Shown: positions 25,976 through 37,628 of the stretch, in pieces
How the letters are laid out: each line of letters opens with the position of its first letter
How positions within the stretch are numbered: position 1 is the first letter of the stretch
From: Polydactylus sextarius
Lineage: Eukaryota > Chordata > Actinopteri > Polynemidae
Assembly (NCBI GenBank): GCA_016801845.1
Contig: CM028924.1
Span: forward strand, 1,381,501 to 1,445,500
DNA length: 64,000 nt
Reading direction: 5' to 3'
Notes under the pieces: model-generated
The model's database searches: none
Told to the model about the DNA's origin: nothing
What the model saw: the letters and a program-made list of their open reading frames with translations, nothing else
Position numbers and translations under genes: made by a program

Positions 25976-28900
25976 GTTGGTATGGGCCCTGACTACTTAC
26001 CTCTTCTCCCCACATCTTCCCTAATATCTCCATGCTGCTTCAAGGCTCCTGCTGCCTGCACTAATGTGGTGTATCACTAACAGAAGGTGTTAAATCTGAC
26101 GTGTCAACTCAGGTTTGATTGTGTATTTTTCTGTTTAGCTTGAGGCTTTTTTCTTTGGTTGGATAGTGGCCGAAAAGAAACCAGTGTAATGACCACACAC
26201 TGCACAAGAAGTAGTTGCACTTATGTTTTCTCATGTCTGATCTGACACATGAAGTTGACTTTTCACTTCGTTCACTTTGTACGTCTGTGGATGTGATGGA
26301 CTTTTTCTTCCTTATTTCTCTGGTTGACGGGTTTTTTGTTGTTTATAACAACAGTGAGAAATGTCATAGTTTCAGTAAAAACAACTCATCTCTCAAACTT
26401 GAAGTATTTTAACAATTTAAGAAACAAAAGTGTTTATTGGTTTGTTTGAGAATTAAGTTGAAGTTTGAAAAAAAAGTCAGATAGAACAAGTTTTCTTCTT
26501 TTTGCAGAATTCAAATAAAACACCAAAGTCAGCGTTGAACGCTGGCAGATTTGTCTCTTTTTCGGGAAGTAATGTCATCTTCTTCCACAATCTGTGTCTG
26601 GTGCTTGTTTCTCCTCGTGTGTTGTGTCGGTGGGTCCTAACAGACCGGTTGTCAGTGGTAACAGATGGTAGAAACATTGTCCTTTACTCCCTCCGCCGGT
26701 GTGTAATCTCTCCCTGAGTAAGACAAAAACTATCCAGAGACCTGTGAGCATCAGACCAGACATCCTCCCTGAGTGTGAAATAGTGTCATTAAGCTGCGCT
26801 CCATGAGTAAAACTCAACTCCCCCTCAGGGTGAAATGTAGACTGCTGTAACAAGCGTTTCTCAGCTTGATATTGTACTGTAGCATTGAGTTGACATCACT
26901 GTGTAATATAAAGCTTAAGGTGCTTAAAGCTGTACAGGAGCAACATAAATCATCTAAATCTTAATGTTTATCTTGATTTAATCATTGATGAATCAGAAGA
27001 AGTCCAACTTGGAACTGGATGTCCTGTTGTTACACCACGTTCTTACACGTCACTTTTCAGATCTGCCCTGTGGGAATTTAGCTTTTAAACATTATTTCTT
27101 GACAATATTTTGTTAATGGAAGTGTATTTCACAATAGGGACGCTGTCTTTTATTTGAGGCACTTCAGATGTGGTCGTGATGTTCTAGTTGTTGTGTCTAG
27201 AGCCTGATCTTTCTCCACCGATGATGATGATGTAAACATGATGCAGCTATGAGTTGTCCCCTGCAGTCGTCTCACACCGTCTACAACCTAAGACACAATC
27301 TTCAAGATTTTCTTTTTAATAAAAATGTGTCACAACAGGAATCTCTGAATGAAATAAGATGATAAGATGACTGATCTTGTGACAGCTACTACAACATTTA
27401 TGTATTCTCCGTTTCCAACTGCTGCAGCTTCAAGTTGAAAGCAATTAACTTTTTCATAATTGAGCAAAAACAAGCGCGTAGTTTTGATTTTTGTCGGCGG
27501 ATCCGTTTTGAAATATTACAGCGAAGGAGCAGACACAGTGAGACATTAGATGATGAGCTGCAGGCGGTAGTAACCAACTCTTTTCACTGTGTCTCGCTGT
27601 TTGCAGATTTATTCCCTGAGCAGAATAAAATCAGGTCACAGTTGCTCACAGAACAATGGAAAAAAAACGCCAGTTATTACCTGACATGTTTATTAAAACG
27701 GCAATGATTAGTTTTCCTGACCGCACGATTCTTTAACCTTCAGTGTTAAACTACATTTGCTGCTATTTATTGACAGTAATTATAGATTGATGCTCTGAAA
27801 CTTGTAGATTTGTTCCCCAGGGCCAGAGTTTCTTATAGTAATGACGTAGTAAAGCTGCCGGCACATGACCAGTTCTTACACTGGAAATAATTACCTCTGT
27901 GTATATGAAATACTACGTCACATCCATCTACTTCCTGCCCGTGGTTCCTACGCTCGTAAAAATGATAAATGAGAGTCAACAGAGATAAAATTATTTGAAA
28001 TGTGTCATAGTTTCCACATGTGATGTCAGTGAATGTTAAAGATAATGTTTGACATGGAGAGGGTCTGTTACGTTTTTATTTAGAAGCAGATAAATCAGCA
28101 ATTACACCACAAACATAGTTTTGACTCACACTGATAGTTATTTAAATTAACATACAGGATATGTGTGATTCAGGGAAGAAATCAAAGTGGATCTGAAAGT
28201 AATTTGATGAACGTAAACTGTTAAACATTTTCCTGGTGATTGTAGATAAAGTCGAGGTGACTGAGGTGGTCTGAGGGATCCACTTCACATGGGGGATCCA
28301 GAGTAATTCCCAGACTACATGAGATGTGTAATCTCTCTCTAGAGTCCTGGGTCCGTCCCAGGAGACGTCCTGATGAGATTCCTGAAACACTTTCATCTTT
28401 GCGATGCAACAGAACCAAGTCCAAGCTCCTCTCTTTCTCTTTAAGACTGAACACGGTCACTTGTATCCAGCACCTCATTCTGTCAATCACTCAGCAAAGC
28501 TTGTGACCACAGGTGAAGGCAGCAACAAACATTGACTAGTAAACTGAATCTCTTCACTAAAACGGTCCAGTAAAACGTCTGTCTGCTCCGATCCGTCTCA
28601 GTCATGAACGAGACTCTGAGACATTAGTTTTCTGATTATAGCTTTTAGCTCAGTTCACCATTGTGGCTTCATTGGAAAGTACATCTAACCAGAGTGAACC
28701 TGTGCACTCGTAGTCTTGTTAGCTAAGATATAGACAGATATAGGTCAGATATAAACAAGTTTTAAACATAGTTTGACCTCGGTCCCTGTGGGTGTGACTA
28801 ATTTTTTATTCACAGTGGTCTAATGTACATCTGTCTGGGTGTTTTTCTTTCTGTGTTTAAATATATATTTATCATTTATTTATTATACATTTATTAACAC

Positions 28901-31525
28901 TGACAAGTACGATTTCTGTTGCTAAGGTGCGGTGAATGGTTAAAGCATTGGGGAAAAGAAAAAGATAGAAACCTTAAAAATATAAATGTTTCTAAAAAAA
29001 AAAAAATGTGTCACCACCAGAGTCACTTCCTTCCCCACAACATCTCAACATCAAAAGGTGTCAAAAGAACCACAAGTCACACAAAGAGCCGCTTTTAATT
29101 TATTTATTATAATTTATAATCGAAACGTTTGGTTGCATCTAAATAAAATTAAACGAAAAAGGTTCCAGTCATACGTGCTCAGCAGGAAGAAAAACACATT
29201 CAACATCTCTTTAAATATTTCTGGAGATTTAATGTGCTGAAGATCACAATATTATGACACTTGTCTGTGAGTCTGTACAGTTAACATTAGTTAACACTTT
29301 GTACTGACAGTAACTTACACAAGGTTTGTTGTTGGACACCGCGGCAGCTCTTAGTTAATATACAATCATGACGGCCTTTATATTCAACCACACTCTTGGT
29401 GGTTCGTCGGTCACTGTGTCTGCCGGTGTGAACAGTCTGAACATGGTTTTCTCATCACGAAAATTGCCACAAATTCTGTGAGTATTTTAAAACCGAAAGC
29501 AACTGAGTCAGGAAGCGTTGATGGTCGATAGAAAGATAAAGATTGTGGCTGATGCTGAGTGTGTGAATGTTGCTTACGATGTGATTTCACTAACGTTGCT
29601 TCAGCTTCTCGGTCACTGACGTGGAACATAATGTAGTTTAGACTCAGACGGCTTAAAGGCCATTAGGCTTTTATGACGACGGGATAAAATAATGAAAATG
29701 TGTCGTTGTTTTTGACCTCAGAGTGTAGAATTAAGCGTCTGTTAATCGTCCGGCACCATTGTTCGTACTTCATCTTAAGCTTGTCGTTCTAGTCTTTTTC
29801 CGGTCCGAGTTTTTTTTTTCCTCCTGGACGTTAAAAGTGCGCGGCGGTTTGTAAATGTGTCTGGGAACAGTAGAGCCTCACAGACACGGTGGAATCTGCT
29901 GTTCTGGAGCCTGATAAGAACAGGGGCTATTTTGAGGAAGTGGTGCAGTGTCTTTCACCAGGCTTCACTGCTTCCACCTCGTCCAGGCATTTAAATATTT
30001 CAGATACACAAGCTCTTACTAAACGATGCAGGAAAATAAGAAATCAGATGTGAGGTGTGTTTTTTTTTCCTATATATATTTGGAGAAATTTAAATAAATC
30101 TCCCCGAAAGACAGTTTTAAATGTTGTTTCTGGTTCTGATTATGTTTCAAACAACAGGAAATTGACAAATAAGATGATACTCGATGAATCTTGTGCTTGT
30201 AGTGTTATTGTAACCGTCTGAAATTGGGCTTTTATTTTGTTACACCTCCTTGCTATCATGTTCAAAGCACATATCCCATCAATTGTGAATGAGGACTGAA
30301 TAATTCAACGAGGGCCTTTTCCATGTAAACTTTCTGTTCACATGCTCCAAAACACAAGAGACACAAGTATGAACACCTGCGTAAACACCAAGAAACACGA
30401 CTGTTGTTACAGAAACACACACGTCTCCGTCAGAAAACATGAAGAAGCAGAGGAACTGATCTTTTTAGTGTCAGATAGTCAAACCAACGCTGAACGATGA
30501 CATCAGTTTCCTTTGTTTTATTTATTTTTTTTGTTTGTTTGTTTGTTTTTTTTACAGAAAACGGCAATAGTTGAGCAATAAAAGCAAAATATAATTCTTA
30601 TTGAAATGCTTGGAGCAGTGTCCAAACTCTATAGATTTCAAAGATAATTTTAAACTTTAAAAACGCATCTGTTTACTAAAAATAATCTCAAGCTCCCAAA
30701 GTCTGCATTTTTCATCTAATTTCATTCCAGCCTCCCCTCAGGAGGCTTCATTCAGTAGGAAACGGATGAGGAAACCCTGCCGGGTGTGAATTAATGAAGC
30801 ATTTTCCCAACAGACTTCTTTTATTCTTAAATGTCAAAGTCTGGACAGGGAGAGAAATCATATAAAATAGAGAGAAATCATCCGTTTTATTAACAAAAAG
30901 AAATAAAAGACAGACAGCTGTGCCTCAGTGATACATTAAAGTTAAACTCTGCAGGAAGTTAAATAAACTACATAATAAATGTGTAATTTTAGACAGTGAT
31001 GATAATTTAATCATTCATCTAATAACAGATCTCTGTGTATATTCACTTCTATAATCTCGAACCCTTTAATTATAATAAGAAACCATATTTTATTACGTAG
31101 TCCATGTTATATAGCTCCCTCTTGTGGTGGAACTGGATTTGTGCACAAACAGGACAGAATTTCTACTTCTAGTGACCAAATGGATGAAGTTGTCATTTAT
31201 ATATAATTTATTTAGGAGCTTGATGATGCTGATGTTGCTCCTGCAGCAGATACTGTCCTGTAGCAGTTATATAAGTGAATATATACAAAGATCAGTGTAG
31301 GAAGAGTAAGTGGAAATGAACCAAAATGTGAAAAATTAACAGTTAAGATCCATTTATTAGTTAAAATCAGAGAAAATCCTGGTTCATTAAATTGTTTACA
31401 GCCCAGTTTTTCTTACAGAGAACAAAGAGGATCATATGTTCAATATCCCATGACATTTACATTAACAGTTTATTAGAAACATACTGTAATGATTGACAAC
31501 CTCACCTTTGTCCTGTCACATGCAG
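25976..31525 (+). other. gramd1b: gramd1b intron (long isoform)
   Basis: Lies between the 136-codon exon and the Ser/Gln-repeat exon. It carries AT-rich sequence and short open frames with no exon-like features. The intron ends with cacctttgtcctgtcacatgcag, a reasonable pyrimidine tract and AG. Confidence 0.7.
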
Positions 31526-31615
31526 CAGCCAGCAGAGCAGCCAGCAGAGCAGCCAACAGAGCAGCCATGAGGACGACAGCGCTCGCTTCCTGACTCCGCT
31601 AATCCGAGAGGAGAG
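31526..31615 (+). CDS. gramd1b: gramd1b Ser/Gln-repeat internal exon
   Basis: A 90-nt exon with phase 2 at both ends. The incoming AG plus the first base C gives Ser. It then reads SQQSSQQSSQQSSH, EDDSARFLTPLIREE, and leaves AG before gtgagt, a strong donor. The acceptor is tcacatgcag. Human GRAMD1B long isoforms, as I recall them, carry a very similar SSQQSSQQSSHDDDSSRFLSPRVREE segment just before TASNSN, so the match is specific; this copy has an extra SSQQ unit. The segment is predicted disordered and phosphorylatable. It was missed by ORF calling because it is only 30 codons. The cagcag at the acceptor is a NAGNAG site, so use of the second AG would drop one Ser. Confidence 0.9.
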
Positions 31616-32220
31616 GTGAGTGAAATGTGCACACGTCTCATCATTATTAACATATTTGTTTGCAGTGTTTTTCAACTCAGACTTGGTTAATTCATAAATT
31701 ATTAAAGGTGCCACTTACAACAAGATAAGAGACTCAAAAATGAGCATTTCCACATCTGTGTAGCTCAAAGTATCAAATGTTTTTTATAGTTTTTGGTCAC
31801 AGCTGTATATTTATTGCACAGTTTCTCCACTAGAGGGCGTTTCCTCTCCATACTGGTACCCACGGTGTTCATGGACACATAAAAGCATCACCATATAGAT
31901 CTGTTTTATTTTTTTCTTCATTATGCGAAAATAGATTTGAACGGGACAATCGAAGCGTCTTCAGACTTCTAAATGTGACATTAATGAGCAGAGATGTCTC
32001 ATTTCTCTGGCAATAGTCTGAGTTTTTCCAGGTGTCGGTGTAATAGACAGTGTCCATGTCTAGTTACAACCTGCAGTGATTAGTGTCTATGTGTCTTCAT
32101 GTGGCTCAGTTTGAGTAGAGAGACAGTCGGTATCATTAGCTCTTTATCACCCTCGGATGTGCTGCAGGTGTCGCAGGAGGAACAGTGACAGACCTGGGCA
32201 TTAAATCAGTTACTGAACCT

Positions 32221-32255
<35 letters not shown>
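32221..32255. repeat. (GT)n dinucleotide microsatellite
   Basis: About seventeen GT units inside the intron. Confidence 0.95.
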
Positions 32256-32257
<2 letters not shown>

Positions 32258-33005
32258 TACATGTCTCATACATTATACCTAAGGTAGCACAGCTTTCCAT
32301 CAGATTAAGAAAAGGATGTAACATTCAGAGCAGAACTGCCTGCATTGCTGAACTTTTTATGTCTTTTTTTTTTTACTATTATAAAACACGATGTGAGAAG
32401 CAAATCAGAGGAAAGTGCTGCACTGACGCAAGTGTGCGTCTCCTTGTTTTTACTGCAGCTCGGTGATAAACGTTCTGCGAAGGAGGAAGAGAAAAGATGA
32501 AGCATACGGGTCCTATTGTTATCTGTTTATTATCAGCTATTTATATATGATGATTTGCAGGAAGATGCTAGTTGCAGATAAATTCAGTCTGCAAACTGAC
32601 AGTTTATCAGTAAGCAAGAGACACTTAAAGTTTTTTCAATTTCAAGCTTTTGATGATGCAAAATGAGCTTTTTTTTTCATCTGTGAAAAAGTATAAAATG
32701 TAGCTGTGATTATTCTTAGAGTAAAACAGCTGCTAGTGATTTTGTCATAATACTGAAATGAATCCTAAAACCAAATGTATCTGGAAGATGCTGATGACAG
32801 GAGATCCTCTTGGTCCTGCCTCATAATAACCACCCACTGATGTGTCTCTGCCGTCAGCTGTGTGTACCGATCACTACACCTCTGCTCTTCCTCTCTGTCC
32901 TACTCTCCTCTCCATGTTTCTCTCTCTCTGTGGCTCTCCCTCCCGCGCACTCCTCTCGCTCAGTAGCTCCACTCACGCAAATTAGGAACAGTACCTGTCA
33001 AACAT

Positions 33006-33135
33006 ATGGGATTTCTCGCCGTTCGTCTCTTTGCTGTGCTGGTGATAGCTAGTGAGGTGCATCTGCAGCAGCTGCAGGGAGAGCAGCGTTCTGTAGCCGG
33101 CTTTAGAGGGCACGGAATGTCATGTCTCCTCTGCA

Positions 33136-33136
<1 letters not shown>
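33006..33136 (+). CDS. Candidate alternative first exon or micro-ORF, signal-peptide-like
   Basis: The ATG at 33006 opens 43 stop-free codons beginning MGFLAVRLFAVLVIASEV, a hydrophobic, signal-peptide-like start. A donor-like ctctgcag|gtaaaa lies after 33136, leaving AG, the same phase 2 as the recognised gramd1b first exons. If unspliced, the frame stops at the TAA overlapping the donor (44 codons). A CT-rich stretch precedes it (32880-32960). Against it: a signal peptide is unexpected on a cytosolic-facing Aster N-terminus, codon third positions are mixed, and a poly-A run follows immediately, so the block could instead be the end of a retroposed fragment. I do not recognise the peptide. 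Confidence 0.22.

Positions 33137-33138
<2 letters not shown>

Positions 33139-33171
<33 letters not shown>
33139..33171. repeat. Poly-A run followed by GAAA repeats
   Basis: About 33 A residues followed by gaaagaaagaaac. This could be a microsatellite or the tail of an old retroposed insert; I could not find flanking target-site duplications by eye. Confidence 0.85.
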
Positions 33172-33173
<2 letters not shown>

Positions 33174-34004
33174 AAGAAAGAAACAGCTGCATTTCTGGCT
33201 GAACGTTGCATCGCTGCATCCATCCCAAAACTCTAACCTGTCTCACCGCCTCCTTGTCCGTCTTCATCTGTGTCATCTGTGTGCTTTGCCTTGCGAGCTA
33301 CAGTTTGCTCAGTGTGCAGCTGCATTTTCATCGGGGAGGTAGACAGCAGGCTTTCGGCTAATAATGTACCACTAGCTGGGTTTTTTTTTTTTTTTTTAGC
33401 TTCCTCTGCCAGATTGTCTGGGCGTCTGCGGTGGTTGTTCAGAGAGACAGGCTAATGAATGATGATGATGATGATGATGATGATGTGAGGACAAGTTTGC
33501 CCAATTCGCTGCCATTTTATTTCATTTGCATCCTCCTCTATAACTGCAGATAGCGTTATGTAATATCACAACGTGACTTTGCTAAGTCAGAGTAACATGA
33601 CTCATCGGTGAAGATGACGCAGTACATTGTGAGTTGTGATTTGGGATTACACACTGAGAGACATGTTATCACTGGTTCAGTTTATAGCACAGACATTATA
33701 TTGGTACAACTGTGATGAAACTGCAGTAATTTCTTATCAGGCTGCCTGTGGCACTTCACTGCCTGTGGCACTGAGAAGATATATTTGCAGGAATTATAAC
33801 ATCTATTGCACTATAATGCAAGAATTTAAAGTGTTCACTGCACAAATATGTGATTATAAAGCATACACAGTGAATTTTTAACTGTTTACAAGTGTGTTAT
33901 AGACTCTTATCAAGCATTAACTATTACACATGTATACTAAGTACATATATTAACATGACAGTTTCACTGGCAGTGATTTTCTACCCTCGTCTTGTTCTGT
34001 GCAG

Positions 34005-34031
34005 GTCTGACAGTGCAGCGGACAAAATCAG
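34005..34031 (+). CDS. gramd1b: gramd1b 27-nt microexon (predicted)
   Basis: Sequence between a strong acceptor (gtcttgttctgtgcag) and a consensus donor (atcag|gtaagt). The length is 27 nt, with phase 2 in and phase 2 out. Joined after the Ser/Gln-repeat exon it turns the split codon into AGG (Arg), reads SDSAADKI, and leaves AG, which becomes Ser with the C of the shared exon. The result is ...REE-R-SDSAADKI-S-TASNSN with no frame disruption; skipping it also keeps the frame. The peptide is small, polar and Ser-containing, like the surrounding disordered region. I do not remember this microexon from the human protein, so the call rests on splice sites and phase. Confidence 0.6.
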
Positions 34032-34953
34032 GTAAGTTTGATGTTTAAGTTTATTTATAAACGTCGTTTTTTATTTATCGCAGTGTGAGTCTGGATCATA
34101 CGTTGACGGAGGTACAGCAGGACCGGACTGGTCTCGTTGTCACCCCACTTGCCCCCTGAGCTCACCCAAAAAAAAAAAACCCACCCACCCACTCACCCCG
34201 CATGTGACACAGATTCACGGCTTTGTCCCACCAGCCAAGGTGTCTGAATGGTGCTCTACATTTGAAGAGGCCAGCAGTGAATACAGTTGCAAAGCCATGG
34301 AATGCCATTGTTTGCTTTTATTGGACAGCATCAACATCAGGCACAAACAGAGCTTTTGTGCGTTGGACACTCTGTTGTGGAGCTTTTTGGTCTTTTAGCT
34401 GGTGGCAGGTCAGCACTGTGGACACACACACACACACACACACACTATTCTTTAGGGTGTGAGGGCTTTGCTGTGATGCTGTGACCATCCTGAAGCAAAG
34501 AGGTTGGAGTCACAGACTAGAAAGGTGAGTGATAGGTGATGATGTTTGTAGCCTGATGTTGTTTAATATTTGTTGGTTTATTTACATTTCACAACAACAT
34601 TTAGGACATTTTCTTGACTGTAGATTTAAGTCCATGTTGGATATTTCACATCTAAATAGTGTGTGAGTTTCAACTCTTCTGGTTGTATTTATTTACATAC
34701 ATACGTGTATTAATAAGAGTTAATTTATCTAGATTCACTACTTGTGGATTTACATGTTTTGACTTTGTGGTTTAGTGTGATTTGATGTGTTGATGTGATG
34801 GTGACACAACTCTACTAAATTATATTGTGCAACTGTGAAAAGTGTCGGTCATTGCTCATAATGAAGCCACAACTGTGGAAGCCTGTTGGTTTGTTTGTTT
34901 TTCTTTCTTTTCTTTTTTTTTATTTTTGGCATGTGTGAGTGTGTGTGTGTGTC

Positions 34954-34954
<1 letters not shown>

Positions 34955-35035
<81 letters not shown>
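34955..35035. repeat. Long (TG)n microsatellite
   Basis: About forty uninterrupted TG units, preceded by an imperfect TG stretch from about 34936. Alternating purine/pyrimidine DNA of this length can adopt Z-form. Confidence 0.97.
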
Positions 35036-35036
<1 letters not shown>

Positions 35037-35143
35037 CCTTGTGCCATGATCAGTGAAGAAAAGCCGTGTTTGTCTGGCACATTTTCGGAGCTGAATGAGA
35101 CACTGTTATTCTAGTGTATTTTTGTCTGTGAGCTCTGGTGTGA

Positions 35144-35157
35144 GTGTGTGTGTGTGT

Positions 35158-35219
<62 letters not shown>
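35144..35219. repeat. Long (GT)n microsatellite, once interrupted
   Basis: GT array with a single tct interruption near 35161. It lies about 110 bases after the previous TG array, so the two form a compound locus. Confidence 0.95.
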
Positions 35220-35220
<1 letters not shown>

Positions 35221-36879
35221 TGGTATGCTTTGAATGGTTAGTCATGCAAGTTGGATGATGAACAGGCTGAACCAATGTTGAGCCACTAGGAGTCTCTGTA
35301 CTCAAACACACATATTTATCATGTTTATTATGTTTTCTGTGAATTATCACCCGTTGTTTTCAAGAACCTATTATAAACTATAACAACTCATTTTTTAAAA
35401 TTCTTCTTGTACCTTATTACATATATACAATACACAGATTTTGCTCTATGGTCTGTTGTTTTTGAGTTAAATAAGGATCCACTGAATCTGAATATCAGAA
35501 AGATAAATAGTAAATGTGACAAAGTTGTTCTAGAGTTAAATCTGATCTCTAAACAGATTCTATTAGAGACGTTGAACAGATGTAGAATAACAGTAAAGGT
35601 ATTTTATTTAGATGTGAACCACTGAGTAGTGAGGTTTTTAAAGGTTTAGCTTCATTAGATTTCATTATGTTTTCTAATCACTCTGATGATAAATCCACCG
35701 AAGTGAAAAACTTTTTATTCTTCCATTTAGGAGAAAATAACATTTAAAGTATAAAACATTACATGAACAGTTTGTCTCTGATCCAAGATATGAGCAAATC
35801 TTTTCTTTTGTTTCTGCATCGCTCTGTGGAACCCGCTGCAGGTATTTCCTAAGTGGTCTAGAGTTCCTCTAACTTCACAAGATCGATATATAGTTTTTTA
35901 TAAAGCCAACTGTAAATAATAAATGCAAAAAGCCTCTGGCAGGATGAAGTGGGCAGGATGGAAGTGTATTTTGAAACTCTGTACTTGGCGTGTTTTAAAG
36001 AGGAGTTTCAGTCTGTTGTGTGTCTGAATAACGTAACAGAAACTGATCTTGTCCTTAAAACGAGTCATAACTGTCGTTCTCCTGAACCGTCGCTCCGTCG
36101 CACAATCTGCCTTTTTTTTTTTTTTTTTTCCATCTTTGTCCCAACGTCCGCGTTGCTCTTGCGCCTTCTCAGTTGCTCAGATTATCGATCATCGTCTGTG
36201 GTTTGAGACATTAGCTTCCAGTGATGAACGTCAGCATAATCTGATCTTACTCTTTTAGTTTGTGCAGGAGCCACAGAAAAGCATGTATTCCACATGCTGA
36301 GTAAATGATACTCAGAAAATAGATGAGTTCCCAGATTTCTTGTTCTGGATGACTTTCAAACATGGAAAAGACAAGTCGGTGCAGCCAAGCACGTCGATAA
36401 CAATCAACTCAAATCACAAACTTTTGAACAAAACTCTTCCTTATAATTGTTCTGATTTAATAAACTATATGCACTCTTCACTTTTTAATATTTATAAAGC
36501 TCTGAAACATTATTGATCAGAGATGAAGACATTTCCTACACTGGTCTTTATTTGTGTTTTTTTATTTTGTTTTTTTTAATAGCATCTTTAGTGCTCCTTT
36601 CTTTATTTAAATTAATTATATGGTCTAATAGGTTAGAGTCTCTCTTACATGGTTTCATTTACACCATTGATTTGTTGGTAGTATCTGATTTCTTTAATGG
36701 TTCCTGTGGTTATACACCAGTTCAGCTGCAGCATCCAAAAAAAGACCAAGCTGCTGCTTTATCTTCCCTGGATTCATTTGTGCATTTATGTGTGTGCAAC
36801 TGCTGTATAAATAATGTGGCTCTTCACAAAGATGCTGTGATGCTTTAGAAGAGAAGCACAGATGCATGCCTGCAGCTTG

Positions 36880-37600
36880 TAGCGCAGACAGGGAGGAGGA
36901 GGAGGAGGAGGAGAGATGGAGAAAGTGAAGGAGAGCGGAGCAGAGGAAGAGAAGGGAGGCTGATAAAGCAGAGAGAGCAGGAAAGGAGGTGAAGGACCAC
37001 CCTTATCGAGCGCAGCCGTTCTCAGCCTACCAAAGGGACCTTCCCACACACACACCATGGCCGACCAGCCAATCAGAGCGCTCGCATCCTTGACCCATCC
37101 TCCCTCGTACAACTGCTCATGCATGGCTCAGCGAAGCTGACGTGAGGTGATACGATAGGAAGCGAGGCTGCGAATCTCCCGGACAAAAAAAAAAAAAAAA
37201 CTGAAACTCGCTGTTTATTTAAAATACAGAGAGATCACACGGTGGTTTGATTATAGCTGTGAGGAATTGTGGGAAAGGAGGAGAAGACTGGTTTATGTAT
37301 ATTTAAATCAGGGTAGTGGCATCTAGTCAGTCTGGACATCCTGCGGCTCCCGAACAGGCGTTGTACATGAACAACTGTTGTCTGTATCACCTCTCTTTTG
37401 CAACTTTCAATGTCTGAGCTGATGACATTATTTTCCCTCTGACTGATTTTGGATGTGCTGTGTGAGAGAGGAGGACAAGGGGGATTTTATGAGGCTTGGC
37501 GATGATGACAAACCATGCTGGACAAGTGACAATCTGACGAGACAGCGGGACAGTGAGTGAGGAGAGGCCATGAGAGCCAGGAGAGAGGCCAGGATGGTGT
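36880..37600 (+). promoter_or_regulatory. gramd1b: Candidate internal promoter and 5' leader
   Basis: Purine-rich, GC-richer segment with a CCAAT box in agccaatcagagcgctcg (about 37066-37083). A promoter using this box would start around 37.15 kb and give a leader running without a splice need into the candidate MHKHK start at 37614. A short upstream ORF (37057-37140, 27 codons, begins MADQPIRALA in a strong accATGG context) overlaps the CCAAT box. No TATA box is evident. This is inference from motifs and position. Confidence 0.3.
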
Positions 37601-37613
37601 CTGCCTGTTCACC

Positions 37614-37628
37614 ATGCACAAACATAAG
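37614..37628 (+). CDS. gramd1b: Candidate alternative gramd1b first coding exon (MHKHK)
   Basis: The ATG at 37614 sits in a good context (ttcaccATGc). It encodes five codons, MHKHK, and ends at a phase 0 donor, aacataag|gtcagg. The only nearby exon-like block entered in phase 0 and left in phase 2 is 41012-41055. Together they read MHKHK-AKQKKWKKLIWKPQ-S-TASNSN, a short basic N-terminus in frame with the shared exon. The donor is only moderate. An alternative start at 37570 or 37594, in another frame, reaches the same donor in phase 2 and could join the shared exon directly; I cannot choose by eye. Confidence 0.35.

Larger units (their letters stand above)
31616..34004 (+). other. gramd1b: gramd1b intron
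   Basis: Holds a GT microsatellite (32221-32255), a 33-base poly-A run (33139-33171), a short ATG-repeat run (33459-33485) and the candidate exon at 33006-33136 described separately. The intron ends in ctaccctcgtcttgttctgtgcag, a strong pyrimidine tract and acceptor. Confidence 0.65.
34032..37613 (+). other. gramd1b: gramd1b intronic region with long TG tracts
   Basis: No exon recognised up to the candidate start at 37614. It contains AC/TG microsatellites, two of them very long (34955-35035 and 35144-35219). From 36840 it becomes purine-rich and more CpG-containing, where a promoter is proposed separately. Confidence 0.6.

Noticed and set aside
31526..31570. Possible CAG/AGC trinucleotide expansion or CRISPR-like repeat
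   Set aside because: Imperfect 12-base units inside a conserved splice-flanked exon; explained by the SSQQ peptide repeat.
37057..37140. 27-codon frame MADQPIRALA in a perfect Kozak context
   Set aside because: Stops before any donor and overlaps a CCAAT box; at most an upstream ORF in a leader, not an N-terminus.
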